Below are positions 52,894 through 64,000 of a DNA stretch of 64,000 nt, in pieces (position 1 is the first letter of the stretch; the number at the start of each line of letters is the position of its first letter). A program made the translations under genes and the position numbers. A model generated the notes under the pieces. That model searched no databases. It was not told where the DNA came from and saw only the letters and a program-made list of their open reading frames with translations. The DNA is from Bartonella senegalensis OS02 (GTDB lineage: Bacteria; Pseudomonadota; Alphaproteobacteria; Rhizobiales; Rhizobiaceae). The stretch is from NCBI RefSeq assembly GCF_000312545.1, contig NZ_HE997540.1:600072-664071 (forward strand). Reading direction: 5' to 3'.

Positions 52894-54078
52894 TTATTCT
52901 TCATCAACCAAACGCAATGTTTGCGATTGAGCAGATGTTTTCATCTCCATTGGCTCAGAGTTCTTGTCTTTTAATTGAAAAGTTTCAATACGGTTCGCTC
53001 GTTTCATAATTTTGGAGGATGAGATTAAAATCCCTTCTATATCCTCCCCCGCTTTGTAAAAATGCTTCTGTAACGCGCGAACACGGGTATCCATTCGTCC
53101 AAAATCTTCCATTAATTTTGCTACTTCTGACTGAATCAAATGCGCTTGTTCACGCATTCGTGCATCTTTCATAATAGTTTGTACAACCTGAACAGAGAGC
53201 ATCAACAAAGATGGAGAGACAATGATCACATGTGCTCGATTAGCTTTTTGTACCAACGGTTCAAAATCCTCATAGATTGTGGCAAAAATCGATTCCGATG
53301 GCACAAAAAGAAAAGCTGTGTCGTGTGTTTCTCCAGGAATCAAATATTTTTGTGCAATATCACGAATATGAACTTCCATGTCGATACGAAATTGGCGTTC
53401 TGCCTCTTGACGTTCTTGTGCTGATGCTGCTTTACGCATAGCATTCCACGCCTCTAGAGGAAATTTAGCATCAATAACAAGAGAAGGTGCCTTATTTGGC
53501 ATATGAATAAGACAATCTGGACGCTTTCCATTAGAGAGAACAGCTTGAAAAACATAAGCATTCGCTGGTAAGGCATCGGCAATAATTGCTTCCATCCGTC
53601 CTTGACCAAAAGTGCCACGCGTCTGCTTATTGCTTAAAATTGCCTGCAATTGAACAACCTGTCCCGTAAGTGATTGAATATTGTTTTGTGCTGCATCAAT
53701 GACCGCTAAACGCTCTTGTAAACGATTCAAATTTTCATAAGTCGATTTTGTCTGCACCTGAAGAGTTTGGCCCAAATTGGCTGTCATCCCATTGAGTTGC
53801 TCACTGAGTGATTTATTCAATTCAGCCTGTCTTTGACCAAAAATTTCTGCCATCGTCTGCATCCGTCCTTGCATTTCAGCCTGTGTTTTCAGCAATGTGG
53901 CCATCTGCATTTGTACTTCACGAGAACGCTCAGCAGTTTCACTTTCCCAAAGTGCCTTTTTCCGATGAGAATGTATCAGCACAAAAGATACCACGCAAAT
54001 GAGTATTAGTAAAAGCAGAGCACTTAGTTTAACAAAAGGCTCATCAGCGAGTATAAGAGAAAAAAACGAATCGAACAT
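52894..54078 (-). CDS. rmuC: DNA recombination protein RmuC
   Basis: This 394-residue protein has a single N-terminal membrane helix (about 15-36), a long coiled coil (about 45-150), then the RmuC nuclease-like domain with GQGRMEAIIADALP, LVIDAKFPLEAWNAM, KYLIPGETHDTAFLFVPSE and IIVSPSLLMLSVQVV. RmuC limits inversions at short inverted repeats in E. coli. It is divergent from def, with about 90 bases between them. Confidence 0.93.
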   Translation of the reverse strand: MFDSFFSLILADEPFVKLSALLLLILICVVSFVLIHSHRKKALWESETAERSREVQMQMATLLKTQAEMQGRMQTMAEIFGQRQAELNKSLSEQLNGMTANLGQTLQVQTKSTYENLNRLQERLAVIDAAQNNIQSLTGQVVQLQAILSNKQTRGTFGQGRMEAIIADALPANAYVFQAVLSNGKRPDCLIHMPNKAPSLVIDAKFPLEAWNAMRKAASAQERQEAERQFRIDMEVHIRDIAQKYLIPGETHDTAFLFVPSESIFATIYEDFEPLVQKANRAHVIIVSPSLLMLSVQVVQTIMKDARMREQAHLIQSEVAKLMEDFGRMDTRVRALQKHFYKAGEDIEGILISSSKIMKRANRIETFQLKDKNSEPMEMKTSAQSQTLRLVDEE

Positions 54079-54169
54079 GAGAAATAATATAACGCTCCTA
54101 TTGTAAAAAAGCGTAAGAATCTATCATACAATATTGACCGATAACAAACCATTGATTAATCTGTACCTC

Positions 54170-54697
54170 ATGCCAATAAAACCTTTAGTTATTTTACCTG
54201 ATCCGATTTTACGGGAAATATCCAAACCTGTCGAGCATATTGATTCAGCTGTTCAAAAGCTTGCTGATGATATGTTGGAAACCATGTATCATGCTCAAGG
54301 CATTGGCCTTGCCGCTATTCAGATCGGCATACCAATGCGCATGTTGGTCATAGATGTCTCGCGAGATGAACAGAAAAATCCTCTTGTTATTATCAACCCT
54401 GAAATCTTATGGTTTTCAGATGAGCGTAATATTTGCAAAGAGGGCTGTCTTTCTATTCCGGAGTATTTTGCAGAAGTCGAACGTCCTAAACGTCTGTGTG
54501 TTCGCTATCAAAATCGTGAAGGGAAACAAACAGAAATTGAGGCAGATGATCTTCTTGCTACTTGCTTACAACACGAAATTGATCATTTAAATGGTCGCCT
54601 TTTTATTGATCATCTTTCGAAGATCAAACGCGATATGGTGATACGAAAATTTAAAAAACGTGCAAAAGAAAAAAATACACAGGATGCAGTGTTGTAA
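54170..54697 (+). CDS. def: Peptide deformylase
   Basis: This 175-residue metalloenzyme removes the formyl group from nascent proteins. The three motifs are [23 protein letters not shown] and [12 protein letters not shown], with the metal-binding Cys and two His residues. The start [15 protein letters not shown] is chosen because it is the family N-terminus; a TTG at 54134 would add 12 residues. It overlaps fmt by one base, so the pair handling formyl-Met are coupled. Confidence 0.96.
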   Translation: MPIKPLVILPDPILREISKPVEHIDSAVQKLADDMLETMYHAQGIGLAAIQIGIPMRMLVIDVSRDEQKNPLVIINPEILWFSDERNICKEGCLSIPEYFAEVERPKRLCVRYQNREGKQTEIEADDLLATCLQHEIDHLNGRLFIDHLSKIKRDMVIRKFKKRAKEKNTQDAVL

Positions 54698-55632
54698 TGG
54701 CATTAAGATTAAGTTTTATGGGAACACCGAGTTTTTCTGTTCCTATTTTACAGGCTTTGTTAGATGCGGAACATGATATCGTAGCTGTTTACACTCAACC
54801 GCCTCGCCCAGCAGGACGTCGGGGTCTTAAATTGATCCCATCACCTGTGCAAAATGCAGCAGAAGAAAAATCTATTCCCGTATTCACCCCTCAAACACTC
54901 AAAACAACCGAACAGCAAGAACAATTTGCAGCACTTGATGTTGATGCTTCTATTATTGTTGCCTATGGACTTCTCTTACCGAAAACCATTCTTGAAACAC
55001 CGCGTTTTGGTTGTTTTAATGCCCATGCTTCACTCTTACCACGTTGGCGTGGTGCTGCACCTATTCAGCGTGCCATTATGGCTGGTGATAAGGAAACGGG
55101 AATGATGATTATGAAAATGAATGAAGGACTTGATACGGGACCTATCGCTCTCTCTCGCTCCATCCCCATTACTGAGAACATGACAACCGGTGAACTTGCA
55201 AACAAGCTTTCACATATTGGTGCAGAACTTATGATAGAAGCTCTATCAGCTCTTGAAAAAGGACAGCTTAAACTTACCCCACAATCAGAAGAAGGCATCA
55301 CCTATGCCGCCAAAATCAACAAGGAAGAAACCCGCATTGATTGGACAATGCCCGCAGAACATATTCATAGATATATCCGTGCTCTTTCTCCCTCTCCTGG
55401 TTGCTGGTGTAACATGAATATCGCCGGCCAAGAAGAACGTGTAAAAATTCTTGGAAGTCGCTTAACGAAACGTCCTTCTCTTGAAATTGGTCGTATAGAA
55501 AAAGAACCAGATTCTTTGATTATCCATTGTGGACAAGGGTGTCTTGAAGTTACCCATCTGCAAAGATCTGGCGGTAAAATTCTCGAATGTGCAATATTTT
55601 TGCAAGGTGCTCATATTTCTGCTGTTTTTTGA
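54697..55632 (+). CDS. fmt: Methionyl-tRNA formyltransferase
   Basis: This 311-residue enzyme formylates initiator Met-tRNA. It has the N-terminal Rossmann domain with [12 protein letters not shown], the catalytic [20 protein letters not shown] segment (Asn, His), GETGM-like [12 protein letters not shown] and a C-terminal OB-like domain with [10 protein letters not shown]. It starts inside the def stop and ends one base before truA. Confidence 0.97.
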   Translation: MALRLSFMGTPSFSVPILQALLDAEHDIVAVYTQPPRPAGRRGLKLIPSPVQNAAEEKSIPVFTPQTLKTTEQQEQFAALDVDASIIVAYGLLLPKTILETPRFGCFNAHASLLPRWRGAAPIQRAIMAGDKETGMMIMKMNEGLDTGPIALSRSIPITENMTTGELANKLSHIGAELMIEALSALEKGQLKLTPQSEEGITYAAKINKEETRIDWTMPAEHIHRYIRALSPSPGCWCNMNIAGQEERVKILGSRLTKRPSLEIGRIEKEPDSLIIHCGQGCLEVTHLQRSGGKILECAIFLQGAHISAVF

Positions 55633-55633
55633 T

Positions 55634-56377
55634 ATGCCACGTTTTAAACTCACCCTTGAATATGATGGCTCAAATTATGCTGGATGGCAGCGCCAAGCAC
55701 AACTTCCTACGATACAAAGTGCTGTGGAACAGGCACTCTTTCATTTTAGTGGACAAAAATTGACCATTACGACAGCCGGTAGAACGGATGCTGGTGTACA
55801 CGCGACCGGACAAGTTGCACATGTTGATTTTGAAAAAAATTGGCATACGCATACTGTACGTGATGCGCTTAATGCGCATTTGCAAAAACAGGGAGAAAAT
55901 ATCGCAATCTTACATGCACAAAATGTTCCTGATAGTTTTGATGCACGATTTTCTGCAATCAAACGCCATTATCTTTTTAAAATTCTCAATCGCCGCTCTC
56001 CACCAGCGCTAAATGCTAAACGCGTGTGGTGGATACCAAAACCCCTTAATGCGCAAGTCATGCATGAAGCTGCCCAAAAACTTGTAGGAAAACACGATTT
56101 TACCACTTTCCGTTCAGCACATTGCCAAGCAAAAAGCCCTATTCGCACCCTTGAACGTCTCGATGTTCAAAGAGAAGGAGAAGAGATCTTCCTCTATGCA
56201 CAGGCACGCTCTTTTCTCCATCATCAAATCCGTTCATTTGCAGGAAGCCTCATGGAGGTTGGTATTGGACGCTGGACAGTACAAGATCTTGAAGCCGCTC
56301 TTCATGCCAAAGATCGCACACGCTGTGGGATGGTCGCACCACCTTCAGGACTTTATCTGACCAAAGTGGAATATTAA
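55634..56377 (+). CDS. truA: tRNA pseudouridine(38-40) synthase
   Basis: This 247-residue enzyme isomerises uridines 38-40 in the anticodon arm. It has [14 protein letters not shown], the catalytic aspartate in [27 protein letters not shown] and [19 protein letters not shown]. The start at [12 protein letters not shown], one base after fmt, is the conserved one; the frame upstream merely overlaps fmt. It closes the def-fmt-truA operon. Confidence 0.97.
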   Translation: MPRFKLTLEYDGSNYAGWQRQAQLPTIQSAVEQALFHFSGQKLTITTAGRTDAGVHATGQVAHVDFEKNWHTHTVRDALNAHLQKQGENIAILHAQNVPDSFDARFSAIKRHYLFKILNRRSPPALNAKRVWWIPKPLNAQVMHEAAQKLVGKHDFTTFRSAHCQAKSPIRTLERLDVQREGEEIFLYAQARSFLHHQIRSFAGSLMEVGIGRWTVQDLEAALHAKDRTRCGMVAPPSGLYLTKVEY

Positions 56378-56410
56378 CGACCTTTTTAAAGGTGACGTCC
56401 CTTAAAACGA

Positions 56411-57274
56411 TTAAGAAAGCTTATAAAAATCACGAATTACTTCAAAAGCTTCTGCTGCTGTATCAACGAATTTCACCAAATCAACATCGGAGGGAGAAAT
56501 TGTACCTTGCGCTGATAAATAATCCAAATTGATTACATTGTCCCAAAATTCTTTGCCAAAGAGTAAAATTGGAACCCGTTTCATCCGTCCTGTTTGTATG
56601 AGAGTTAATGTTTCAAACAACTCATCTAGAGTACCAAATCCTCCAGGGAAAATAGCCAATGCCTTCGCCCGCATGAGAAAATGCATTTTGCGCATCCCTA
56701 AATAATGAAAATTAAAACATAAATGCGGAGTTACATAAGAATTAGGCTCTTGCTCATGCGGTAAAACAACATTCAAACCAACCGTTGGTGCACCAACATC
56801 AACAGCACCGCGATTCCCTGCTTCCATTATTCCTGGTCCTCCCCCTGTGACAACCACAAATTCACGATATTCTGTCGTAGCAGAATAGGATGAGCATAAA
56901 CGCGCAAATTCCCTTGCTTCATGGTAATAATGTGACATAGCATGCAGATTCTTTTTTTGTGTTTGATTTTTTGCTGCCCATGCTTCTTTTCCAGGTTCTG
57001 GAATACGTGCACCACCAAATAAAACAACTGTTGATCGGATATCACATTCTTGAAGCATTATTTCTGGCTTTAAAAACTCAAGACCAATACGTTGTGAACG
57101 GAGTTCTGGACGCATCATAAATTCTTGATCAATATAAGCTAAACAATAAGTAGGAGAGCGCACTTGTGCTGAATCAGAAACTTTTTTTATCTGTTGTAGA
57201 GCATCCTTCGTATGGAGAAGTGGTGTCCAATGTTTTTGTTCTTCTTCTGTTTTTTCTTTATAACCTTTTTTCAT
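56411..57274 (-). CDS. LOG family (lysine decarboxylase-like) nucleotide-binding protein
   Basis: This 287-residue Rossmann-fold protein has VVLFGGARIPEPG, VVTGGGPGIMEAGNRGA and FPGGFGTLDELFETLTLIQ, the PGGxGTxxE motif of LOG-type phosphoribohydrolases. These release free bases such as cytokinins or other nucleobases from nucleotides; the bacterial substrate is usually unknown. The ~100-residue N-terminal extension sets it with the longer YgdH-like subgroup. The start at MKKGYKEKTEEEQ is chosen because the frame above it overlaps the divergent dapD. No functional assignment beyond the family is possible. Confidence 0.87.
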   Translation of the reverse strand: MKKGYKEKTEEEQKHWTPLLHTKDALQQIKKVSDSAQVRSPTYCLAYIDQEFMMRPELRSQRIGLEFLKPEIMLQECDIRSTVVLFGGARIPEPGKEAWAAKNQTQKKNLHAMSHYYHEAREFARLCSSYSATTEYREFVVVTGGGPGIMEAGNRGAVDVGAPTVGLNVVLPHEQEPNSYVTPHLCFNFHYLGMRKMHFLMRAKALAIFPGGFGTLDELFETLTLIQTGRMKRVPILLFGKEFWDNVINLDYLSAQGTISPSDVDLVKFVDTAAEAFEVIRDFYKLS

Positions 57275-57382
57275 ACAACCATCCTGCTTGCTTATCGTTT
57301 TATTGACTGAACACATTTCTTCGCGTAGGTCATTAAAGTAATAAATCTTGAAGCTTTCAACTTGTTTAACGGAACTCTGGTC

Positions 57383-58231
57383 ATGACTGATCTCACACAA
57401 CTTGAAATGATTATTGAAAAAGCATTTGACGAGCGTAATTCTATCAATACCACCACAAAGGGTGAAATTCGTGAGAGTATCGAACATGCATTACACCTTC
57501 TTGATAAAGGAGAACTGCGTGTTGCACAACGTCAAGAAAATGGACAATGGCATGTTCATCAATGGTTGAAAAAAGCCGTGCTTCTCTCTTTTCGGCTCAA
57601 TCCTATGCAAATTATTGCCGGTGGAGTCAATGGAACATATTGGTGGGATAAAGTTCCTTCAAAATTTTCTCATTGGCAAGAAGCGGATTTTCAAAAAGCG
57701 GATTTTCGTTCAGTTCCTGGAGCGATTGTGCGTCATTCTGCCTATATTGCACCCAATGTTATCTTGATGCCATCCTTTGTCAACCTTGGGGCTTTTGTTG
57801 ATGAAGGAACAATGGTCGATACATGGACCACCGTTGGTTCTTGTGCACAGATTGGCAAACATGTTCATCTTTCTGGCGGTGTTGGTATTGGAGGTGTTTT
57901 AGAACCACTGCAAGCAAACCCAACGATTATTGAAGACCATTGTTTTATCGGTGCCCGATCTGAAGTTGTTGAAGGCTGTATTATTCGTGAAGGTGCTGTT
58001 TTAGGAATGGGAGTCTTTATTGGAAAATCCACAAAGATTATTGATCGTGCAACAGGTGAAATTTTTATAGGTGAAGTTCCTCCCTATTCTGTTGTTGTTC
58101 CAGGTTCTCTTCCCGGAAAACCACTTCCAAACGGTGAAATCGGTCCAAATCTTTATTGTGCTGTTATAGTAAAACGCGTTGATCAAAAAACACGAGAAAA
58201 AACATCCATTAATGATCTTTTACGTGATTAA
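57383..58231 (+). CDS. dapD: 2,3,4,5-tetrahydropyridine-2,6-dicarboxylate N-succinyltransferase
   Basis: This 282-residue enzyme of the succinylase branch of lysine and meso-diaminopimelate synthesis has an N-terminal helical domain, then a left-handed beta-helix of hexapeptides with [20 protein letters not shown] and [11 protein letters not shown]. The chosen start is [12 protein letters not shown], matching the family N-terminus. Its promoter must lie in the ~108-base gap with the divergent LOG gene. Confidence 0.97.
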   Translation: MTDLTQLEMIIEKAFDERNSINTTTKGEIRESIEHALHLLDKGELRVAQRQENGQWHVHQWLKKAVLLSFRLNPMQIIAGGVNGTYWWDKVPSKFSHWQEADFQKADFRSVPGAIVRHSAYIAPNVILMPSFVNLGAFVDEGTMVDTWTTVGSCAQIGKHVHLSGGVGIGGVLEPLQANPTIIEDHCFIGARSEVVEGCIIREGAVLGMGVFIGKSTKIIDRATGEIFIGEVPPYSVVVPGSLPGKPLPNGEIGPNLYCAVIVKRVDQKTREKTSINDLLRD

Positions 58232-58280
58232 AGCGCACTCTTTAAAGGTCTTTGCTTATCAACAAAATACAAAGCAATCA

Positions 58281-58302
58281 ATAAGGGAGAATACTCCCTT
58301 AT
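58281..58302. terminator. Hairpin between convergent dapD and lepA
   Basis: ATAAGGGAG and CTCCCTTAT with a four-base loop sit between the two convergent stops. It could serve both directions, although the flanking T runs are interrupted. Confidence 0.55.
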
Positions 58303-58306
58303 TTCA

Positions 58307-60112
58307 TTATTTACTCATTTTGAGTGCTTGAATAAAAGCCGATTGAGGAATTTCTACTTTTCCGAATTGGCGCATTCGCTTTTTGCCCTCTTTTTGCTTT
58401 TCTAAAAGCTTGCGCTTACGCGTGACATCACCCCCGTAACATTTAGCCGTGACATCTTTGCGTAAAGCACGAATGGTTTCGCGTGCAATGATCTTACCAC
58501 CAATCGCTGCTTGAATTGGTATCTGAAACATATGCTGAGGAATAAGGTCCTTCAATTTCTCACACATGGAACGCCCACGCTTCTCCGCAATAGTGCGGTG
58601 TACAAGCATCGATAACGCATCTATAGATTCTCCATTCACCAGAATAGACATTTTTACTAAATCACCCTCCATATAATCCTTCATCTGATAATCGAAGGAC
58701 GCATACCCCTTTGAGATTGATTTTAAACGATCATAAAAATCAAAAACCACTTCATTCAGCGGCAAATCATATGTCACCATGGCACGCGTCCCGACATAAG
58801 ACAAACTCACCTGTACCCCACGCCGTTCTTGGCAAAGCTCTAAAACTGATCCAAGATAGTTATCAGGAGTCATTATTGTCGCCCGAATCCATGGTTCTTC
58901 AATGGAGGAAATTTTAACAATATCAGGCATATCCGATGGATTATGAAGCTCTTTGACAGAACCATCATGCATATTCATGCGATAAACAACCGAAGGTGCT
59001 GTCGCAATTAAATCCAAATTAAACTCGCGCTCTAACCTTTCTTGAATAATTTCAAGATGAAGAAGTCCTAAAAAGCCACAACGAAAGCCAAACCCCAAAG
59101 CTGCTGAAGTTTCCATTTCAAAAGAAAAACTGGCATCATTTAAGCGCAATTTCCCCATGGCTGCACGTAAATCATCAAAATCAGCAGCATCAATGGGAAA
59201 AAGTCCACAAAAAACAACCGGTTGCGCTGGCTTAAAACCAGGTAATGTCTCTTCACAAGGACGGCGTTCTTCCGTAATGGTATCACCAACCCGCGTATCA
59301 GCAACTTCTTTGATAGAGGCCGTTATAAAACCAATCTCTCCAGGCCCTAATTCATCAACCTGAACCATCTTCGGCGTAAAGACACCAACGCGTTCAACTG
59401 GATATTTTGCTCCAGTCCCCATCATGCGAATGGTCTGGCCTTTTTTCAATACACCATCAATGACCCGTACCAAAACGATGACACCAAGATATGCATCATA
59501 CCAACTATCAACCAACATCACCTTTAAGGGCTTGTTAACAGCGCCAGTATGCGGAGATGGTAATTGTGTAACAATTGCTTCTAAAACATCAGGAACACCC
59601 AAACCTGTTTTTGCAGATATCTCCACAGCTTCAGAGGTATCGATACCAATTACATCTTCAATTTGTTCTTTAACACGCTCAGGTTCTGCTGCTGGAAGAT
59701 CAACCTTATTAAGAACAACAACCAATTCATGAGAATTATCAATAGCTTGATAAACATTCGCTAATGTCTGTGCTTCTACACCTTGGCTTGCATCTACCAC
59801 CAATAGCGAACCTTCACACGCTGCGAGTGACCGCGAAACCTCATAAGCAAAATCCACATGACCAGGCGTATCAATAAGATTTAAAATATAGGTTTCACCA
59901 CTCTTCGCTTTATAGTGTAAACGTACTGTTTGTGCCTTAATCGTAATCCCACGTTCGCGCTCAATATCCATGGAATCAAGCACTTGCTCTTTCATCTCAC
60001 GTGTCTCAAGCCCTCCTGTCATTTGAATCAAACGATCAGCTAACGTCGACTTTCCATGATCGATATGCGCCACAATGGAAAAATTACGGATATAATTACG
60101 ATCTACTGTCAT
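58307..60112 (-). CDS. lepA: Elongation factor 4 (LepA GTPase)
   Basis: This 601-residue ribosomal GTPase has G1 [15 protein letters not shown]2 in [13 protein letters not shown]3 [13 protein letters not shown]4 LNKVDLP and G5 SAKTG. EF-G-like domains II, III and V follow, and then the LepA-specific C-terminal domain with [17 protein letters not shown] and [25 protein letters not shown]. It remodels stalled or mis-translocated ribosomes. Full length. Confidence 0.98.
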   Translation of the reverse strand: MTVDRNYIRNFSIVAHIDHGKSTLADRLIQMTGGLETREMKEQVLDSMDIERERGITIKAQTVRLHYKAKSGETYILNLIDTPGHVDFAYEVSRSLAACEGSLLVVDASQGVEAQTLANVYQAIDNSHELVVVLNKVDLPAAEPERVKEQIEDVIGIDTSEAVEISAKTGLGVPDVLEAIVTQLPSPHTGAVNKPLKVMLVDSWYDAYLGVIVLVRVIDGVLKKGQTIRMMGTGAKYPVERVGVFTPKMVQVDELGPGEIGFITASIKEVADTRVGDTITEERRPCEETLPGFKPAQPVVFCGLFPIDAADFDDLRAAMGKLRLNDASFSFEMETSAALGFGFRCGFLGLLHLEIIQERLEREFNLDLIATAPSVVYRMNMHDGSVKELHNPSDMPDIVKISSIEEPWIRATIMTPDNYLGSVLELCQERRGVQVSLSYVGTRAMVTYDLPLNEVVFDFYDRLKSISKGYASFDYQMKDYMEGDLVKMSILVNGESIDALSMLVHRTIAEKRGRSMCEKLKDLIPQHMFQIPIQAAIGGKIIARETIRALRKDVTAKCYGGDVTRKRKLLEKQKEGKKRMRQFGKVEIPQSAFIQALKMSK

Positions 60113-60634
60113 AGAGGCGATTTAGCAAAGAATAGCACAAAACGCAAAGACCAATTGTGCTCCTTTGAAAACCTTTCAAAAGAATATAAACGAAAAAAGC
60201 TCCTCAAAACACAACGCTTCATACCCTAAAAATAAAGATTTTTTTACTAAACTGAATCAAATCAATTGAACGAGTACCCAAATATTCTTAATTTTTTCAT
60301 ATCCGCTGATCTTATCACCCATATCAGCATTATGAACATATAGTATCAGAAATGCTTATAGAGCATACACTTTCGATAAAATTTGTAAAAAATGTTTCTT
60401 TCTCTTTGGATACAATAACCCACTTTTTCATCAGTCTTACAAAATAAAAAATCTCATATCAGAGCAGTTGACCTTCGCGACTCTTCATACTTTAGAAACA
60501 TGCTCTCCTGTACAATATCTTTTAAAAAAGTGCATTATTTGTGAAGAAATTCCACTCTAAAAAGATCCCTTTTCTTCTTGCCTTAAAAGTGAAAAAACAT
60601 CAGGAAATAAAATCATAACAAGAGAGAGGCAAAG
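60113..60634. other. Intergenic region upstream of lepA
   Basis: AT-rich, about 520 bases. I see no gene, repeat or clear hairpin in it. Confidence 0.5.
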
Positions 60635-61549
60635 TTAATCACTTTTTTCAATCATTTCCTCTTTTTTTCGCCACTGTGAAGGTTGTAATTCAGCCACAAT
60701 GATCCCAATCAGAATAAGTGCTCCCCCCAACAAAGCTAAAGGAGATAAATGCTCACCTGCTAAACGCCCCACAATGCCCGCCCACACAGGTTCGCCCGCG
60801 TAAATCAGTGTTGCACGCGTAGGCGAAATAGATTTTTGTGCCCAATTCATTGCTAATTGAATGATAGCACTCATCAATGCTAATCCTATACCAATATTCA
60901 GCCATACCCATGAAAATGGAGGTATGCTCTCCCCCATCAGAGGCATACAAAAAAATGAAAAAAGACCACTAAAAAATAACTGTATAATCGTTACACGCCG
61001 GCTATCAACCTTGTTGGCAAAAACTCCAATGAGTATAACTTCTCCCGCAATTGCTACAGCGCCTAACAAAGTTAGAATTTCACCTTTTGAAAAATCAAAA
61101 CTTCCAGACTTTTTTCCAGAAATAAGGATAAGCCCAATAAAAGCGAAAATAATACCGATCCAACAAGCTAGACGAGGTGGCTTTTTAAAAACAATCCATT
61201 GCAATATTGGAACCATAGGAACATAAAGCGCCGTGATAAAAGCCGACTGACTACTCATAATCGTTTGTAGTCCCGTTGCTTGCAAAGCGTAACCCAAAAA
61301 CATTCCTAAAGCGATAGCCATCCCAGCAAATATTTCATAAATGGTTATACCTTTCAGAGAACGCCAAAAAATTGCCCCACAAATAAGTGATGCAACCATA
61401 AAACGAAATCCAACAAAAAAGAGAGGACCGCTATAGCGTACCGCGATGTGAATCACTAAAAATGTAATACCCCATAACATTGTCGCAGCAAATAATGCCA
61501 ATTCTGGATTGCTTAATAAAGGACGTTTCAACTGTTTTATATTCTTCAT
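60635..61549 (-). CDS. EamA/DMT family transporter
   Basis: This 304-residue inner-membrane protein has about ten hydrophobic helices in two EamA halves, with ALFAATMLWGITFLVI at the first and ATLIYAGEPVWAGIVG in the second. Drug/metabolite transporters of this kind export amino acids or other small metabolites; the substrate cannot be told. It starts 34 bases after argB and may be co-transcribed with it. Confidence 0.93.
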   Translation of the reverse strand: MKNIKQLKRPLLSNPELALFAATMLWGITFLVIHIAVRYSGPLFFVGFRFMVASLICGAIFWRSLKGITIYEIFAGMAIALGMFLGYALQATGLQTIMSSQSAFITALYVPMVPILQWIVFKKPPRLACWIGIIFAFIGLILISGKKSGSFDFSKGEILTLLGAVAIAGEVILIGVFANKVDSRRVTIIQLFFSGLFSFFCMPLMGESIPPFSWVWLNIGIGLALMSAIIQLAMNWAQKSISPTRATLIYAGEPVWAGIVGRLAGEHLSPLALLGGALILIGIIVAELQPSQWRKKEEMIEKSD

Positions 61550-61583
61550 GAAAGGCTTTATCCTCCAATTGATCTCGTACGTC

Positions 61584-62489
61584 TTACGAAACGATCAGCG
61601 TTCCCGCTCCCTGTTCAGTAAACAGTTCTAGTAAGACAGAATGGGGAGTTTTACCATTTAAAATGACAACGCCTTCCACCCCATTTTGAAGAGCCTTCAT
61701 ACAAGTTTCTACTTTCGGAATCATACCATCTGAAATTGTTCCATTTTTGATGAGGCTTTCAGCTTCAGAAATTGTTAATTCCTTTAAAAGTTTACCCTTT
61801 TTATCCAAAACACCAGGAACATCAGTCAAGAATAACAGGCGTTTGGCCTCTAATGCACCAGCAATGGCACCAGCAAAAATATCAGCATTAATATTATAGG
61901 TTTTGCCATCGCGACCTGGAGCTACGGGAGCGAGAACCGGAATCATTTCAGAACATGCCAAAAGATCTAGCAATGTGCGATCAACCTCTACAGGTTCACC
62001 AACAAATCCCAAATCTAAAACACGTTCAATATGCGAATCAGGATCAATCACAGTTTTATAAGCTTTTTCGGCAAAAACCATATTGCCATCCTTGCCACAT
62101 AACCCTATTGCCCATTCACCTTCCGCATTGATAAGCGCGACTATTTCTTTGTTTATGGAACCGGCTAAAACCATTTCAACGACTTCCACGATCCGTTCAT
62201 CGGTTACGCGTAAACCGTTTTCAAACCGCGATTCAATCCCCATTTTCATTAAAATTTCAGCAATTTGAGGACCTCCACCATGAACCACAACAGGATTAAT
62301 ACCTGATTGCTTCAAGAGAGCAATATCACGTGCAAACGCTTGCCCCAAAGCAGGATCACCCATAGCATGACCGCCATATTTTACAACAACCGTTTCATTT
62401 TCATATTTTTGCATATAAGGCAAAGCAGACGACAAAAATGCTGCTTGTTTTTCAAAAATATCGGCAGCACCATTTTCAACATTATCCAT
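61584..62489 (-). CDS. argB: Acetylglutamate kinase
   Basis: This 301-residue arginine-pathway kinase phosphorylates N-acetylglutamate. The nucleotide-binding [11 protein letters not shown] and the substrate-binding [10 protein letters not shown] are at the N-terminus; [15 protein letters not shown] and [12 protein letters not shown] follow, and the C-terminus has [21 protein letters not shown]. Length is typical for alphaproteobacteria, with the N-terminal helix associated with arginine-sensitive enzymes. Confidence 0.97.
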   Translation of the reverse strand: MDNVENGAADIFEKQAAFLSSALPYMQKYENETVVVKYGGHAMGDPALGQAFARDIALLKQSGINPVVVHGGGPQIAEILMKMGIESRFENGLRVTDERIVEVVEMVLAGSINKEIVALINAEGEWAIGLCGKDGNMVFAEKAYKTVIDPDSHIERVLDLGFVGEPVEVDRTLLDLLACSEMIPVLAPVAPGRDGKTYNINADIFAGAIAGALEAKRLLFLTDVPGVLDKKGKLLKELTISEAESLIKNGTISDGMIPKVETCMKALQNGVEGVVILNGKTPHSVLLELFTEQGAGTLIVS

Positions 62490-63019
62490 TAAAAGCGTCT
62501 CCTGATTACTTCTTCTATTAGTGGAACTTAGGAAAAGTGAAAAAAGTTTACTCTCTCTATTCCCCCGAAAATCATCGATTGTTCTTTAAATTACCACCCA
62601 AAGTCATAACATGATGAAATAAAAGCATCTTTCTTTAAAAGAATTGACATCAAAAAATTAAAAAAACAGACGTGCACAACATCATTGTTTTATGACCTTA
62701 TGTCTAAGACTTGAAATTATAATTTAGAAGATTTCTTAAGTTATGCCTATATATTCAAATTCATTCAAATTACCAAGTTTATCCTATCGTAGGATCTTTA
62801 ACAATGAATATATAAAACTATTAATTTCATAGAAGAAAACAAAATTTTTTATCATGGTAAATCTCATTGCCATATCGTCAATGGAAGAAAAACTAAGTCG
62901 CGACGATTCCTCACTTAAACTCCATTTTGAACTAAAAATTCACCTTCTTCTTACTAAAAGAAATTAGAAAATATCCTTTAAATAATCACCATCATACATG
63001 CTATAAAAACAATAATTGT

Positions 63020-63350
63020 TTGATTTATAATGATAATATATCTTCTTACAATTTAGATAAGAGCACCCAATTGTAAGATTGTCTTATTTTAAATCCTCTT
63101 ATAATGAATCAAAAAGAAACTTTTTATTGATAGTTCATAAAAAGGACTGGCGTATGGAAAAACCTGATTTAGAAAAAAGTAAATAGGGCTCTTATGAATC
63201 ATCTTTATATGCCGCAAGCAGTCGTAAAATTGGGAGCAGATAAATACATGAAAGTGTCTGCTTGTATCTTCATAAGGGTAAAGATGATATAGTGCCCTGT
63301 AGATTCTACGCTTATGCTATTTACAGGTGCTGTCGTGAAATGGACGAGGT
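63020..63350 (+). repeat. Dispersed structured intergenic repeat, copy 3
   Basis: Opens TTTGATTTATAATGATAATA, then CAATTGTAAGATTGTCTTATTTTAAA, a diverged AAAAGGACTGGCGTATGG, CTCTTATGAATCATCT and ends GCTGTCGTGAAATGG. The second half is the most diverged of the three full copies. Confidence 0.6.
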
Positions 63351-63523
63351 TAAAATTTAATTAAACTGTTTCTTTAAAGTAAATTTGTGTATGAAATATC
63401 TTAACGTCATGCTGTTTATGCATTGAGGAACATGAATTTCTATTAAAAAACGTAAGAAAAAAAACAGAATACTGTTATTTTGCCCATTTACGCACTTATT
63501 TTAAAAAGGCATCCGTTAACGCA

Positions 63524-63561
63524 CAAAAACCCCTTCACCCTCATGAGGTCATTCGTGAAGG
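63524..63561 (-). terminator. Terminator-like hairpin facing left
   Basis: On the minus strand CCTTCAC and GTGAAGGGG enclose a 16-base loop and are followed by TTTTT. It would end a leftward transcript entering from beyond the right edge. Confidence 0.65.
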
Positions 63562-63744
63562 ATAAATAAAAAATCCATTGTGCATCACCAACTTTATGCT
63601 TATTAAGCAGCAAACCAGCATCATTATTCTCTTTGTCAGCATTGCGACACCTGTTTTATTAAGACAATTCATGAAAGACATTTTTTTCTTTAAGTGTTTT
63701 TATCCACACATCAATCCCACTTATAACAGGCACGAGAATGATTT

Positions 63745-63840
63745 TGAGTGATTCATTCTAAAAGGATTTGAAATGAGAGAATCCTACGATATTCGGAGCT
63801 CTTATTGAAGTTAAAAAATGATAATTATCTTTATAAACCA
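63745..63840 (-). repeat. Dispersed intergenic repeat, half copy
   Basis: On the minus strand, TTTATAAAGATAATTATCAT, a T-rich stretch, AATAAGAG, AATATCGTAGGATTCTCTCA and TTTCAAATCCTTTT match the first half of copies 2 and 3. Confidence 0.6.
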
Positions 63841-64000
63841 ATTTATTATATACAGCATGCGCTTTCTGGAAAAACAGCGTTATAAAGCATACAGAACGTT
63901 GGATATCAATTAGAAAGAGGTCCTTACTTTTTATAAAACACGACGTAAAACAACAAAATCACATCAAAAAAATATAAAAAATCCTATCGTTTACCATCCG

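Larger units (their letters stand above)
62490..64000. other. Gene-free right end of the window
   Basis: No supported gene in 1.5 kb. It contains a full dispersed repeat at 63020-63350, a terminator-like hairpin at 63524-63561 and a half repeat on the minus strand at 63745-63840. Confidence 0.6.

Noticed and set aside
55529-55633. N-terminal extension of truA
   Set aside because: It lies inside fmt in another frame; the conserved start is at 55634.

Overview
The window looks like a chromosomal segment of an alphaproteobacterium of the genus Bartonella, probably a rodent-associated lineage. The DNA is AT-rich. The set includes a 2853-residue cyclic beta-1,2-glucan synthase, a FYDLN-acid (TIGR02300) protein, an Hsp20-DUF1150 pair, a SitABCD/YfeABCD-type metal importer and rhizobial-type housekeeping genes. 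A filamentous-haemagglutinin/CDI locus and many decayed intergenic stretches also fit Bartonella. The genus call rests on family knowledge; no database search was possible.

Bases 1-14748 form a two-partner-secretion, contact-dependent-inhibition (CDI) locus read leftward. It starts with the outer-membrane transporter CdiB/FhaC, followed by a 2422-residue CdiA/FhaB exoprotein whose C-terminus resembles a PD-(D/E)XK nuclease toxin. Six bases after cdiA begins an unrecognised 847-residue protein built from four tandem ~200-residue repeats, in the place where an immunity gene is expected. Beyond it lies an array of orphan toxin tips (LHH/HNH-type nucleases, one with its LHH motif lost) alternating with SUKH (SMI1/KNR4) immunity genes. 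Part of this array is a tandem duplication of about 1.29 kb. It runs off the left edge of the window.

Bases 15120-22080 are an AT-rich accessory island. It holds the multiply frameshifted tail of a type ISP restriction-modification/helicase protein, long gene-poor DNA with direct and inverted repeats, and a strongly structured ~200-nt leader. The leader is followed by three rightward YdcK-like genes for left-handed beta-helix proteins; the third is broken at a G6 run. A terminator hairpin ends this group, and a 1.7-kb stretch with a series of short palindromes follows.

Bases 22085-62489 are mostly core chromosome: ilvD, tRNA-Ala(GGC), the TIGR02300 gene, aroA-cmk-rpsA, cgs, pncB, a DUF454 membrane protein, the four-gene metal ABC importer behind a Fur/Mur-like palindrome, pheST, rpmI-rplT, nth, an RpoH-type promoter with hsp20-DUF1150, a lytic transglycosylase lipoprotein, rmuC, def-fmt-truA, a LOG-family gene, dapD, lepA, an EamA transporter and argB. 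These give amino-acid synthesis, translation, osmotic glucan synthesis, metal uptake and DNA repair.

A dispersed, potentially structured intergenic repeat of about 330 nt occurs three times in full (about 21601, 51752 and 63020) and twice as a half copy on the other strand (24601, 63745). I see no integrase, transposase, CRISPR array or rRNA gene.
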